Source: Cupriavidus sp. WGlv3 (lineage in GTDB: Bacteria; Pseudomonadota; Gammaproteobacteria; Burkholderiales; Burkholderiaceae). From it: 64,000 bases of DNA. How positions within the stretch are numbered: position 1 is the stretch's first letter; every line of letters starts with the position of its first letter. Of this stretch, positions 1-8,640 are shown in pieces. A program made the translations under genes and the position numbers. The DNA lies in contig NZ_JALHRX010000011.1 of NCBI RefSeq assembly GCF_023952475.1, positions 124,001 to 188,000 on the forward strand. The letters are read 5' to 3'. Below the pieces are notes generated by a model. The model saw only the letters and a list, made by a program, of their open reading frames with translations. It searched no databases and was not told the origin of the DNA.

Positions 1-1
1 G

Positions 2-574
2 CAAGAGCAGCAAAGCTATCTGGCAAAGGGCGGGGCAGTGCTTCCCACCGCGAATTTCGTGCCCTTGCCCTGGGTACTCGCGTTCGAGCAGACCGCCATC
101 GCGCTTGGGCATCATTCCCTGGCTTCTGCGCAACGCATCGGTCGGCTGAACGATCCCAACTTCACCAGCCTGTCGCGCTCCCTCGGCACGGAGCATACGG
201 TCCATGCGTTCGGTGCGATGGAGAAACCAGCCATCGCGCTCGCCGCGGAAAACAAGTCGCTGGCGCAGCCGGTTTCCATGGATTTTTCTCCCTCGTCCGG
301 AAATATCGAAGATGTTGCCACCAACGCGCCAGCAGTGGTGCAACGCGTGCGCAAGCAGATCGACAACACCTATGCACTGCTTGCCATTGAACTCGTCCAT
401 GCCGTCCAGGCGGCCGAATTGCGTCGCCGCAAGGATCCGGCGTTCACGCTGTCGCCCGCCACGCAGGCACTGGCCGATGCACTGCGCAAGCGCGTGGCGT
501 TTCTTGAGCAGGACCGCCCGCTGACCGGCGACTACCGGGCCGCAGCCGAAGTATTGAGGGCCTACAGGCCCTGA
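2..574 (+). CDS. Aromatic amino acid ammonia-lyase family protein, C-terminal part
   Basis: This is the carboxy-terminal end, about 190 residues, of a histidine/phenylalanine ammonia-lyase (MIO-cofactor) family enzyme. The frame is open to the left edge, so the N-terminal part with the Ala-Ser-Gly cofactor triad is outside the window. The piece shows AENKSLAQPVS followed by SSGNIEDVATNAP, which match the family ENK-LA-P-S and SANQEDHVSM stretches, and then a helix with AIELVHAVQAAELR. Family members eliminate ammonia from an aromatic amino acid; some are aminomutases. The substrate cannot be read from this fragment. A GTG at 38 is internal and is not taken as the start. A porin follows 131 bp downstream on the same strand. 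Confidence 0.8.
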   Translation, partial: QEQQSYLAKGGAVLPTANFVPLPWVLAFEQTAIALGHHSLASAQRIGRLNDPNFTSLSRSLGTEHTVHAFGAMEKPAIALAAENKSLAQPVSMDFSPSSGNIEDVATNAPAVVQRVRKQIDNTYALLAIELVHAVQAAELRRRKDPAFTLSPATQALADALRKRVAFLEQDRPLTGDYRAAAEVLRAYRP

Positions 575-705
575 GCCGGCTTCCGCCAAAACAAGGCGAC
601 ACGGCGGGCGCTTCCTCAAGTGCTGCGTTGAACTCAGCCAGGGCGCTACGGCGGTCTGGCCCGCCAACGCACGCGTAGTTCCCATCCATGGAAGGCATTC
701 AAATA

Positions 706-1800
706 ATGAAGACGCTCATGAAAAGAGAGTTGTGTGCCGGCATGCTGCTGGCGTTGGCTTCTCAGCTTGCTGCGGCACAGTCGACTGTCACGCTCTACGG
801 CGTTGGCGACATCGGCTTCGAGTACCTGACCAAGGCCGATGCAGCCGGGAATAAACAGCTTCGGATGACCAGCGGCAACGTATCGGGCTCGCGCTGGGGC
901 CTGCGCGGCGTTGAAGACCTTGGCAGCGGCAGCAAGGCCGTGTACGTGCTCGAGAGCGGCTTTGATCTCGATACCGGGATGGGCCAGGGTGGCCGGCTTT
1001 TTGGCAGGCAGGCTTATGTGGGGCTGGAAAACCAGTGGGGGCGTATTACGCTGGGTCGTCAGCAGAATGCGTTCTTCGACCTGCTGATCAATTACGATCC
1101 GACGGGATTCGCAACGCGGTACTCCGCGTTCATGCTGGACCCCGTTCTGGTCGGTCGTTACGACAATACCGCAAAGTACACCGGCAAGTTCGGGCCCGTC
1201 ACTGCCGTGGCCCTGTACAGCCTGGCGCGGGGCTCGGTCGTGACGAGCGGCGCCGGCAGCGCATTGGCCGGCGAATTGCCCGGGGACGTGAGGAGCGACC
1301 GGGCCTTCGGCGGCGGCCTGGAGTATTCAGCCGGCTCATTGGGCGCGACGGTGGCCTATGACCAGCAACAGGGAACAACGGGTATCTCCGGGCAGAGTTC
1401 AGGCCAGACCGACCGACGCCTTGGCCTGGGGGCCAGCTACGTGCTGGGGCAGGGCACGATATCGGTGGGCTACCGCTGGTTCAGAGGGAATATCGGCGTT
1501 GTCCCGGGCGGCCAGGCGCGCCGCAACGACATCTATTGGATCGGTTACCGCCTGCAACTGTCGCCGGCAGTGGGTATGACAGCGGCTGGCTATTACTTCA
1601 ATAACCGAAACTCTGGGCAGGATCCGTGGAGCCTGGCGGCGTCGGTCAACTATGCGCTATCCAAACGGACCGACGCCTTCCTGACGGTAGGCTATGCACA
1701 CAACAAGGACAATTCAGCCCTGGGGTTGAATGGCTTTGGCACGGCGACCCCGGGGCAAAACCAGACGGGGATCACGGTCAATCTCCGGCACAAGTTTTAA
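706..1800 (+). CDS. Gram-negative outer-membrane porin (Porin_4 / OmpC-like)
   Basis: A 364-residue trimeric-type general porin that would form a diffusion channel in the outer membrane. The start at 706 is preferred over the in-frame ATG at 688 because GGAAGG at 690-695 sits 10 bases upstream. It also gives a clean signal peptide (MKTLMKRELCAGMLLALASQ, cleavage after AAAQ). The mature protein begins QSTVTLYGVGDIGFEY, typical of betaproteobacterial porins, and carries the SRWGLRG, GRQAYVGL and GRITLGRQ barrel motifs. It ends in the aromatic-terminated strand NLRHKF, the usual assembly signal. It lies alone between a lyase gene and a convergent operon. Permeant solutes cannot be predicted. Confidence 0.93.
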   Translation: MKTLMKRELCAGMLLALASQLAAAQSTVTLYGVGDIGFEYLTKADAAGNKQLRMTSGNVSGSRWGLRGVEDLGSGSKAVYVLESGFDLDTGMGQGGRLFGRQAYVGLENQWGRITLGRQQNAFFDLLINYDPTGFATRYSAFMLDPVLVGRYDNTAKYTGKFGPVTAVALYSLARGSVVTSGAGSALAGELPGDVRSDRAFGGGLEYSAGSLGATVAYDQQQGTTGISGQSSGQTDRRLGLGASYVLGQGTISVGYRWFRGNIGVVPGGQARRNDIYWIGYRLQLSPAVGMTAAGYYFNNRNSGQDPWSLAASVNYALSKRTDAFLTVGYAHNKDNSALGLNGFGTATPGQNQTGITVNLRHKF

Positions 1801-1801
1801 A

Positions 1802-1828
1802 CGGTCCAAGACGGGCTTATCTGGACCG
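1802..1828. terminator. Hairpin between porin and the ku-linked TPR gene
   Basis: CGGTCCA (1802-1808) pairs with TGGACCG (1822-1828), and AGA/TCT extends the stem inward with one bulge. It lies between two convergent genes and overlaps the stop of the minus-strand gene. Read on the minus strand it is followed by a T-rich run, so it could terminate the ligD-ku-TPR transcript. This is from inspection only; no folding energy was computed. Confidence 0.45.
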
Positions 1829-2638
1829 ATCCAGCTTCCGATACTGGTTGAAATGCCGGAGCGCCTTCTGGATATGCCCCAGTTCCTGATGCAGGCGCGC
1901 GGCATTGTAGTGCGCGTCGGCATCGCCGGGCGCCAGCTCAATGCTGCGCTCATAGGCAGCCAGGGCGGCCTGCGTGGCCCCGGTATCCTCAAGCGCCACG
2001 CCCAGATTGAAATGCAGCTCCGGCTCGTCAGGCAGCGCGGTGAGCGCGGATTCATAGAGCGAAATGACTTCGTCCAGCCGTTGCTGGTCGGCAAGCAGGC
2101 AGCCTAGATTGAGGTACGCGTCCAACATCGCCGGATAATGACCCACCGCGCGCCGGTAGGCCGCTTCAGCGCCGCGGACATCGACCGGCTCCAGCCTGAG
2201 GCCCTCGGCCAGCGCTTCATCCGCGGCGGCGTAGGCGGAAGCTTCCCGCGTCAGCGCCATGACGCGGACACCGTCGTCGTCCTGCGTGCCGAAGTCCATC
2301 ACCCGCTGGCCCGTCTCCACGATCCAGTCGCCGTGTCGGTCCCGGGCCGACACCTTGCCGCTGCACGCCGAGATACGTACCGCGGACAAGTGCCGGTCTG
2401 GCTTGAGCCGTTCCAGATGGCGCAGCGCGCGCAGGATTCGCGCCGGCCCGATATGCGCGCGGTGCAGGGAGTCGGCGGTGCGGATCAGCACCACGTCCTG
2501 GAAGGAAAAGACGTGTTCGCCGCGCGGGCCGCGCGTGGGCTGCACCAGCCCTGCCGCGACCAGGCTGCCGATCAGACGCCTGGACACGCCCAGGCGCGCC
2601 TCGAGGTCGCGCGTGCTGAGCCCGCCGTTGCGCTTCAC
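1817..2638 (-). CDS. MerR-like HTH plus TPR protein linked to ku
   Basis: A 273-residue protein starting at a GTG that overlaps the ku stop by four bases (GTGA), which points to translational coupling. The first 70 residues look like a MerR-type winged helix: STRDLEARLGVSRRLIGSLVAAGLVQPTRG, then FSFQDVVLIRTADSL. The C-terminal half contains tetratricopeptide repeats, for example DAYLNLGCLLADQQRLDEVISLY and LHFNLGVALEDTGATQAALAAY. It is the last gene of a minus-strand ligD-ku operon. The layout suggests a regulator or scaffold of end joining, but that is inference from position only. The open frame continues upstream through ku and is not coding there. Confidence 0.82.
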   Translation of the reverse strand: MKRNGGLSTRDLEARLGVSRRLIGSLVAAGLVQPTRGPRGEHVFSFQDVVLIRTADSLHRAHIGPARILRALRHLERLKPDRHLSAVRISACSGKVSARDRHGDWIVETGQRVMDFGTQDDDGVRVMALTREASAYAAADEALAEGLRLEPVDVRGAEAAYRRAVGHYPAMLDAYLNLGCLLADQQRLDEVISLYESALTALPDEPELHFNLGVALEDTGATQAALAAYERSIELAPGDADAHYNAARLHQELGHIQKALRHFNQYRKLDRSR

Positions 2639-3528
2639 GCTGATTTCTTGGTGGTCCGTCGGATCGGCGTGGGTTCTGCCGTCGCGCCGCGGCGGGCGGC
2701 CTTGCGCGCGGGTGGGGCGGCTGCGGCCGCCTTGCCCTTGGCGGCGGCGGTGCCCTTCTTCGACAAGCTGGCGCGCAGCGCGTCCATCAGGTCGATCACC
2801 TGTCCGCCCTCGCCGGCCTCCACCGGCTCGGGCGCGACGATGTGCTTGCCGGCGATCTTGGCATCGATGGCGGCCAGGATCCTGGCCTTTTCCTCGTCCT
2901 TGTACTGGGTCGGATCGTAGGCGTCTTCGGAGGCCTGCTCGATCAGCTGGATTGCCAGCTTGAGCTCGGCATCGGACACCTTTACCTCTTCGATATTCAG
3001 TTCGGCGATATTGCGGACCTCGTCGGCAAACAACAGCTGCTGGAACACCAGCCCGCCTTCCACCGGGCGGATCTGGACCACGTGCGACTTGCCCTTGGAT
3101 GCCCATTTGGCGATGGCGCAGCGGCCGGTCCGCGACATGGCCTCGCGCAGCAGGCTGTAGGGCTTGCCGCCACGCTTGTCGGGCGCGATGAAATACGCCT
3201 TGTCGTAGTAAAGCGGATCCACGCTTTGCTCGGGGATGAACGCGACGATATCGACCATATGGCTGGCGCTTTCTTCCAGTGCCTTGAGCTCGTCGGGCGC
3301 GAACGTGACAAAGCGGCCTTTCTCGAATTCGTAGCCCTTGATCATGTCGGCACGCTCGACGACCTTCTGGGTCTGTTCGGAAATGTACTGCTGCCTGACG
3401 CGCGAGCCATCCTTGCTCAACAGGTTGAAGCGCACGGCGGAACTGCTTTCGGTGGCGGTATAGAGCTTGACCGGGATCGACACCAGGCCAAACGACAGCG
3501 ACAGGGAAGCGAGCGATCGGGCAGCCAT
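2635..3528 (-). CDS. ku: Ku-type DNA end-binding protein (NHEJ)
   Basis: Bacterial Ku homodimers thread onto double-strand break ends and recruit LigD for non-homologous end joining. The 297-residue product begins MAARSLASLSLSFGLVSIPVKLYTATES, the hallmark N-terminus of bacterial Ku. It continues through the core (KGYEFEKGRFVTFAPDELKAL, LYYDKAYFIAPDKRGGKPY, EKARILAAIDAKIAGK). The tail is basic and Ala/Lys/Arg rich, as in Ku proteins that bind DNA beyond the ring. ATG at 3528 is chosen over 3540 because GGAG lies six bases upstream. The gene is 30 bp downstream of ligD and overlaps the HTH-TPR gene by four bases. Confidence 0.95.
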   Translation of the reverse strand: MAARSLASLSLSFGLVSIPVKLYTATESSSAVRFNLLSKDGSRVRQQYISEQTQKVVERADMIKGYEFEKGRFVTFAPDELKALEESASHMVDIVAFIPEQSVDPLYYDKAYFIAPDKRGGKPYSLLREAMSRTGRCAIAKWASKGKSHVVQIRPVEGGLVFQQLLFADEVRNIAELNIEEVKVSDAELKLAIQLIEQASEDAYDPTQYKDEEKARILAAIDAKIAGKHIVAPEPVEAGEGGQVIDLMDALRASLSKKGTAAAKGKAAAAAPPARKAARRGATAEPTPIRRTTKKSA

Positions 3529-3558
3529 TGGATACTCCACATTGGGTTGCGCCTGGAT

Positions 3559-6078
3559 TCAGCTTAAGCGTTCGATGGCCTCCGTCAAAGTCTGGCGTGT
3601 GTCCCAGTACGACTGCCAGGGGTCGGCCAGCTGGAAGCTCAGGTACTCGCGCGCATCGCGGATGGTCCACTGCGCGCCGCTTTTCAGCCTGGAAAGTTGT
3701 TCCCACGACACCGGCATCGACACGCCCAGGCCAGGCCGCGCGCGTGCCGAGAACGCGGCGGCGGTGGTCTGAGAAAAGCCGTTGCGCAGATAATCCACAA
3801 AGATGCGCCCCTTGCGGTTGGCGGCGCCGGAGCGGGCGGTGAAACGCTGCGGCAGCGTGGTGGCCAGGTGCCTGACAGCCGCATGTGAAAACGCCTTCAC
3901 TTCATCGTAGGTCCGCCGCGGTGCCAGCGGCACCACCACATGCAGGCCCTTGCCGCCGCTGGTCTTGAGCCAGCACTGCAGGCCCAGCTCGTCCAGCAGC
4001 GTGCGCACCAGCATGGCGGCTTCCTGCATGGTCTCCCACGCCACGCCTTCGCCGGGATCCAGGTCGAAGATGACCCGGTCCGGATGGTCAATATCGCGCG
4101 CGATGGAATTCCAGGTGTGGAACTCCACCACGTTCATCTGGGCGGCCGCGACAATGGCTTCGGGCGAGTCGGCGGTCAGCAACGCCGCGTGGCCGGGCCA
4201 CAGCGAAACTGGCTGCTCAGTCAGGCCAGGCATCGCGGTCTCGGCATGCTTCTGGAAGAACGTGGGCGCGTCGATGCCCTCCGGCGCGCGCACCAGCGAG
4301 AGCGGACGGCCCGCCAGGTGCGGCAGCATCACCGCGGCGACGCTCTCGTAGTAGCGCACCAGTTCCACTTTGGTGATGCCTCTGGACTGGTCGATGACCC
4401 GTTCCGGATTGGTGACCTTGATGGCGGCAACGCCATGGGGCGTGACCGCGGTCTGCACGGCTTCTCGCCGGATCGACTTGACGACATGGTCCGTGCGCAG
4501 CCCTTTGAATGACGCGTGGCGAACCTGTCCGTCCGGTGTCCACTCGGTGAACTCGACCTCCGCGACCAGCTTTGGTTTGACCCAGCGCACCACGGCAGGC
4601 CGCCGGCCGCCCCAGCGCCCGCTGCCGCGGGCCTCCGTCGAGAAAGGACTGTCCTTGACTTCCAGTGCCGCCAGGCGCTTGCGCAAGTCCGTGGCGGTGG
4701 CACTGTCCCAACCGGTGCCGACGCCGCCCGCATAAACCAGCGCCCCATCCGCGTAGACGCCCAGATACAGCCTGCCCACCTCGGCAGAGGCGCCTTCGCG
4801 GTCGGAGAAGCCGCCGATGACGAACTCCTGGCGCAGCTTGCATTTGGCCTTCAGCCAGCTCGGCGTCCGTGCCGAGACATAGGGGGCATCGGCGCGCTTG
4901 AAGATCAGCCCCTCCAGGCCGAGCCGGCATGCCGCCTGGAACATCTGCGCCGGCGGCGCGTCGAAGGCTTCGCTGAAGCGCACCCGCTCCGAGCGGTCGG
5001 CAACCAGCGCGGCCAGCTTCGCCCGACGCTGCGCCAGCGGCAGCTCGCGCAGGTCGCGGCCTTCCCAGTAGGGCAGGTCGAAGGCGAAGTAGACGATCGC
5101 CTCGTGGCGATGCCCGTCGATGGCGTTCTGCAAGGCGTTGAAATCCGGCATGTCGTCGCGCAGCACCACGATCTCGCCATCCAGCCAGCCTTGCGAGATA
5201 TCGAGCTTCTCGATTTCCGCCGCCAGCGAGCTCAGCCTGCGCGTCCAGTCATGCCCGTTGCGGGTGAACAGCGTTACCCGGGCATCGTCCATCCTCGCCA
5301 GGATCCGGTACCCGTCGAACTTGGTTTCGATGATCCAGCCGGCGCCGGAAGGGAGGGTGGGCGACAGCGTGGCAAGCTGGGGCCGCAGCTTCGCCGGCAA
5401 TGGCGCGCGTGGCGCGTGCTGGATGGCCTGTGTCGGATCGTCATCGTCGGCGACGGCCGGTGCCTCGCGCAATGCGCCCAGCGGCTTCGCGATGACGCTG
5501 TCCGGCAATGCGGCCAGCACATCGAACTCCGCCAGCGGCCGCGCCCAGGCGTCGCGCTTCTTGAAGAGGATCCACTGCTCGGACTTGTCGCCCGGCTTGG
5601 CGATGCGCACCAGTTCCCAGCGGCCTGCCAGCTTCTCGCCGTGCAGATCGAAGACGAGCTTGCCGGCGGCCATGCCGTCATGCGGGTCGCCCACCGGCGT
5701 CCAGGTGCCGCGGTCCCAGACGATCACCGACCCGGCGCCATACTGGTTTGGCGGGATCTCGCCTTCGAAGCCGGCATAGTCGAGCGGGTGATCTTCGACA
5801 TGGACGGCGATGCGCTTCTCGGCCGGGTCGTAGCACGGTCCCTTGGGCACGGCCCAGCTGAGCAGCACGCCGTCGAGCTCGAGCCGGAAGTCATAATGCA
5901 GGCGCCTGGCCCAGTGCTTCTGCACGACGAAGCGCAGGCACTGCGGATTTCTGCGATACCTCGTTTGTCCCGACGGCTCTGGAGTGATGCTGAAATCCCT
6001 TTTTTGCGCGTAGGGTTTGAGAACTGGCCTCCTGCTCAGCTTGGGCCTGCTTTTACCCTTTGACGTCTCTCGGGTCAT
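3559..6078 (-). CDS. ligD: DNA ligase D (multidomain NHEJ ligase)
   Basis: An 839-residue enzyme with domains in the order phosphoesterase, ligase, polymerase. Residues about 45-180 form the 3'-phosphoesterase domain (VQKHWARRLHYDFRLELDG, then HVEDHPLDYAGFEGEIP). Residues about 230-530 form the ATP-dependent ligase, with the nucleotidyl lysine at about K253 in ETKFDGYR. From about 545 to the end is the primase-like polymerase (NPERVIDQSRGITKVEL; acidic metal motif FDLDPGEG; SGGKGLHVVVPL). It repairs double-strand breaks with the Ku protein encoded next to it, adding and trimming nucleotides before sealing. Its start overlaps the end of a small DUF2188-like gene. Confidence 0.96.
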   Translation of the reverse strand: MTRETSKGKSRPKLSRRPVLKPYAQKRDFSITPEPSGQTRYRRNPQCLRFVVQKHWARRLHYDFRLELDGVLLSWAVPKGPCYDPAEKRIAVHVEDHPLDYAGFEGEIPPNQYGAGSVIVWDRGTWTPVGDPHDGMAAGKLVFDLHGEKLAGRWELVRIAKPGDKSEQWILFKKRDAWARPLAEFDVLAALPDSVIAKPLGALREAPAVADDDDPTQAIQHAPRAPLPAKLRPQLATLSPTLPSGAGWIIETKFDGYRILARMDDARVTLFTRNGHDWTRRLSSLAAEIEKLDISQGWLDGEIVVLRDDMPDFNALQNAIDGHRHEAIVYFAFDLPYWEGRDLRELPLAQRRAKLAALVADRSERVRFSEAFDAPPAQMFQAACRLGLEGLIFKRADAPYVSARTPSWLKAKCKLRQEFVIGGFSDREGASAEVGRLYLGVYADGALVYAGGVGTGWDSATATDLRKRLAALEVKDSPFSTEARGSGRWGGRRPAVVRWVKPKLVAEVEFTEWTPDGQVRHASFKGLRTDHVVKSIRREAVQTAVTPHGVAAIKVTNPERVIDQSRGITKVELVRYYESVAAVMLPHLAGRPLSLVRAPEGIDAPTFFQKHAETAMPGLTEQPVSLWPGHAALLTADSPEAIVAAAQMNVVEFHTWNSIARDIDHPDRVIFDLDPGEGVAWETMQEAAMLVRTLLDELGLQCWLKTSGGKGLHVVVPLAPRRTYDEVKAFSHAAVRHLATTLPQRFTARSGAANRKGRIFVDYLRNGFSQTTAAAFSARARPGLGVSMPVSWEQLSRLKSGAQWTIRDAREYLSFQLADPWQSYWDTRQTLTEAIERLS

Positions 6079-6271
6079 TTCCGTAGGAGTTTCGCATGCG
6101 AATTGCTCCGTCCGAGTCGTGCACTATCAGCTCGCTCTGGAGCTTCTTTGCCAGAGCTGTCCCGGCAACAATTGCTGCATCCTGGCTGTCGTAGGTCGAC
6201 GAATCTTGTGTGCCACGCTCCACTTCGACTTTCCCTTTGTTCCCGCTCGATACCACGTGAATGTTAGGCAG
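6053..6271 (-). CDS. Small DUF2188-like protein, possible CTG start
   Basis: A small protein whose C-terminal half (AAIVAGTALAKKLQSELIVHDSDGAIRMRNSYGNDP) matches the DUF2188 pattern of an Ala-rich helix followed by an H-D-G-x-I strand. The family usually begins near NIHVV. Here the codons LPNIHVV are in frame, but the usual ATG is replaced by CTG at 6269-6271, preceded by AAAGGCGG. The next usable start, GTG at 6256, would cut off the first strand. The 3' end overlaps ligD by 26 bp, so the two are probably co-transcribed. Function unknown. The start could also mark early decay of the gene. Confidence 0.55.
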   Translation of the reverse strand: MPNIHVVSSGNKGKVEVERGTQDSSTYDSQDAAIVAGTALAKKLQSELIVHDSDGAIRMRNSYGNDPRDVKG

Positions 6272-6944
6272 GATTGCCGCCTTTGCGGCTACATGCCTGC
6301 AGTCTAGTTCGCGACTTCTTCGTGCTGTATAAGGCTGCGTCGGACAGCCCTAGTGAAATAGTCGAAGTCGCTGTGGACAACCGCGATAGGGAACAGCATC
6401 CGGCAGAATTGCTGCGATAGCGATTTGTCGTCCCCCGACGGACGTAAGCTGATCGCACCCAGCAAACAGATGACGCGAGACGCGTAGTAATACGCCAGCC
6501 CATCAAAAAAAAGCGGGAATCAGGTCAGGATGAGATCCCGGCTCCCACGCGCGGATCGACCCGGGAACGGTGACGGCATGCACGCTCTCCGCGGGGATGG
6601 GGCTCATGCCGACGTCTCGCAGTCCTTACTGGCAATCTTCACCAGCCTCACGAACCAGGTCTGGCGTTCCGGCCTCTTGAAGCAGTACTTCCAGAAAGGA
6701 GCCAATCTCACGGTCTCTTCGCAAGCCAAGCTCAACGCCATTGCCAGGCGGCTCAACGAACGCCCGCGCAAGACGTTAAAATGGCATGGCCTCCAGGGAG
6801 TCGCACGCTGGCGTAGCGTTGCACTACGCCATCGGCAATTGGCAAAGCCAGGGGTTGGTCGGGCAGCATCGAGGGAGCGCGACGGACGCCCAGCCTGATT
6901 TAGGCATCGACATTAGCTGGTCGAGTTCGCGTCAAGTTGCTTTC
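6272..6944. other. Gene-poor stretch with an IS30 remnant
   Basis: About 670 bp between the DUF2188-like gene and mmsA with no convincing complete gene. It contains one degraded IS30-type transposase segment at about 6668-6784. Short frames on either side have no recognisable domain and no ribosome binding site. The stretch looks like old insertion debris. Confidence 0.6.
6668..6784 (+). pseudogene. IS30-family transposase C-terminal remnant
   Basis: The translated segment SGLLKQYFQKGANLT, then SQAKLNAIARRLNERPRKTLKW, matches the conserved C-terminal block of IS30 transposases (family pattern LLRQYFPKGTDLS, then LN-RPRKTL). The rest of the transposase is missing in all frames, and no terminal inverted repeats were found. 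It is therefore a fossil, not an active element, and marks past insertion between the end-joining operon and the catabolic region. Confidence 0.75.
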
Positions 6945-8459
6945 TCACTTCGTCGTCGGCATTGCAAATTCGGCGCCGCGTGACGTATCAGCAGGCCATC
7001 GCTGCATCACGCTCTTCTGGCGCGTGTAGAAGCGCACGCCTTCCTCGCCGTACGCGTGCATGTCACCGAACAGCGAACGCTTCCATCCGCCAAAACCGTG
7101 CCAGGCCATCGGCACCGGGATCGGCACGTTGATGCCTACCATGCCGACCTCGATTCGGCGTGCGAACTCGCGGGCCACCTGGCCGTCGCGCGTGTAGCAG
7201 GCGACGCCATTGCCGAATTCATGCGCATTGACCAGCTTGACCGCCTGGGCGAAGTCGTCCACGCGCACGCATGACAGCACCGGGCCGAAGATCTCTTCCT
7301 TGTAGATTCGCATGTCGGGGGACACGTTATCGAACAAGGTGCCGCCTGTGAAGAAGCCTTGCTCGTGTCCCGTCACCTTGCAGTTGCGGCCATCGACTAC
7401 CAGCCGGGCCCCTTCATCGACCCCGAGCGCGACGTAGTTCTCGATGCGCTCGAGCGCCTGGCCCGTGATCACCGGACCCATCTCGGCATCAGGATCCATG
7501 CCGTTCCTGATGACCAGCTCGCGCGTACGTGCCGCGAGCTTCGGCATGATCTTGTCGGCGATGTCACCCACCAGGACAGCGACGGAAATTGCCATGCAGC
7601 GCTCGCCGGCCGATCCAAAGGCGGCGCCGATCAGGCCATCCACGGCTTGATCGAGGTCCGCATCGGGCATCACCACCATATGGTTCTTGGCGCCGCCCAG
7701 CGCCTGTACGCGCTTGCCGAGCTTGGCGCCGGTCTCGTAGATATAGTTGGCGATCGGCGTCGAGCCGACGAAGCTGACGGCCCTGACGTCGGCGTGATGC
7801 AGCAGGGCGTCGACCACGACCTTGTCGCCCTGGATCACGTTGAACACGCCATCGGGTAGCCCCGCCTGCTGCAGCAGCCTGGCCATGAATAGCGATGCCG
7901 ACGGATCGCGTTCGCTGGGCTTGAGCACGAAGCAGTTGCCCGCCGCGATGGCCACCGGAAACATCCAGCACGGCACCATGCATGGGAAGTTAAACGGCGT
8001 GATTCCCGCGACGACGCCGAGCGGCTGGCGCAGCGTCCAGTTGTCCATGCCGGTCGAGACCTGATCCGTGTAATCGCCTTTGAGTAGCTGCGGGATGCCG
8101 CAGGCAAACTCGATGATGTCGATGCCACGGCTGACTTCACCCTGGGCATCACTGAAGACCTTGCCGTGCTCGGCGGTGATGATGGCGGCCAGTTCGTCCT
8201 TGTGACGGTTCATGAGCTCCAGGAACTTCAGCATTACGCGGGCGCGGCGGATCGGCGGCGTGTCAGCCCACTTCGAGAACGCGGCAAGCGCGCTGGCGAC
8301 GGCGGCATCTACGTCCCCAGGGCTGCCCAGTCGAACGCTGCGCGCGACCGCGCCAGTGGCGGGATTGAACACCGGCTGCGAGCGCGTGCCGGAACCGGCA
8401 TACGGCGCTCCGGCCACAAAGTGGATAACTTCCGCGGACGAGTTGTAGGGAGCGGTCAC
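6945..8459 (-). CDS. mmsA: CoA-acylating methylmalonate-semialdehyde dehydrogenase
   Basis: A 504-residue aldehyde dehydrogenase of the MmsA type, which oxidises malonate semialdehyde or methylmalonate semialdehyde to acetyl-CoA or propionyl-CoA with NAD and CoA. The nucleophilic cysteine is about C288 in [12 protein letters not shown]. The position where hydrolytic ALDHs carry a catalytic glutamate reads LGGAKNH, the Asn typical of this subfamily. [14 protein letters not shown] and the C-terminal [16 protein letters not shown] are also characteristic. The GTG start at 8459 is chosen because AGGAGA precedes it by about six bases. It is divergent from a LysR gene. It could finish oxidation of 3-hydroxypropionate or valine/inositol intermediates. 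Confidence 0.93.
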   Translation of the reverse strand: MTAPYNSSAEVIHFVAGAPYAGSGTRSQPVFNPATGAVARSVRLGSPGDVDAAVASALAAFSKWADTPPIRRARVMLKFLELMNRHKDELAAIITAEHGKVFSDAQGEVSRGIDIIEFACGIPQLLKGDYTDQVSTGMDNWTLRQPLGVVAGITPFNFPCMVPCWMFPVAIAAGNCFVLKPSERDPSASLFMARLLQQAGLPDGVFNVIQGDKVVVDALLHHADVRAVSFVGSTPIANYIYETGAKLGKRVQALGGAKNHMVVMPDADLDQAVDGLIGAAFGSAGERCMAISVAVLVGDIADKIMPKLAARTRELVIRNGMDPDAEMGPVITGQALERIENYVALGVDEGARLVVDGRNCKVTGHEQGFFTGGTLFDNVSPDMRIYKEEIFGPVLSCVRVDDFAQAVKLVNAHEFGNGVACYTRDGQVAREFARRIEVGMVGINVPIPVPMAWHGFGGWKRSLFGDMHAYGEEGVRFYTRQKSVMQRWPADTSRGAEFAMPTTK

Positions 8460-8583
8460 AATGATCTCCTGGCGTCGTGGGTGGGTCGAAATCCACCGCA
8501 TTGAAGGATGACCGCAGTGTACGGAGCGCGATCTGGTCCGGGTAGCGGCCCTGGCCCAAACTCACTGTTCAGGAAAATTGCCT

Positions 8584-8602
8584 ACAGCCATGTTATAGCT
8601 GT
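8584..8602. promoter_or_regulatory. Candidate LysR operator between mmsA and lysR
   Basis: ACAGC (8584-8588), nine bases, GCTGT (8598-8602): a short dyad in the divergent mmsA/lysR intergenic region, 39 bp before the LysR start codon. LysR regulators often bind such dyads next to their own gene. The arms are only five bases, so chance is possible. Confidence 0.3.
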
Positions 8603-8640
8603 GAAATATGAGGCCGGGATGGCCTGGACAGGGAGCAACT

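Noticed and set aside
2639..3706. Upstream extension of the HTH-TPR frame through ku
   Set aside because: The region is Ku in another frame with all family motifs. The GTG overlapping the ku stop gives the normal HTH start.
6668..6784. Active IS30 element
   Set aside because: Only the last part of the transposase is present and no terminal inverted repeats or flanking duplications were found.
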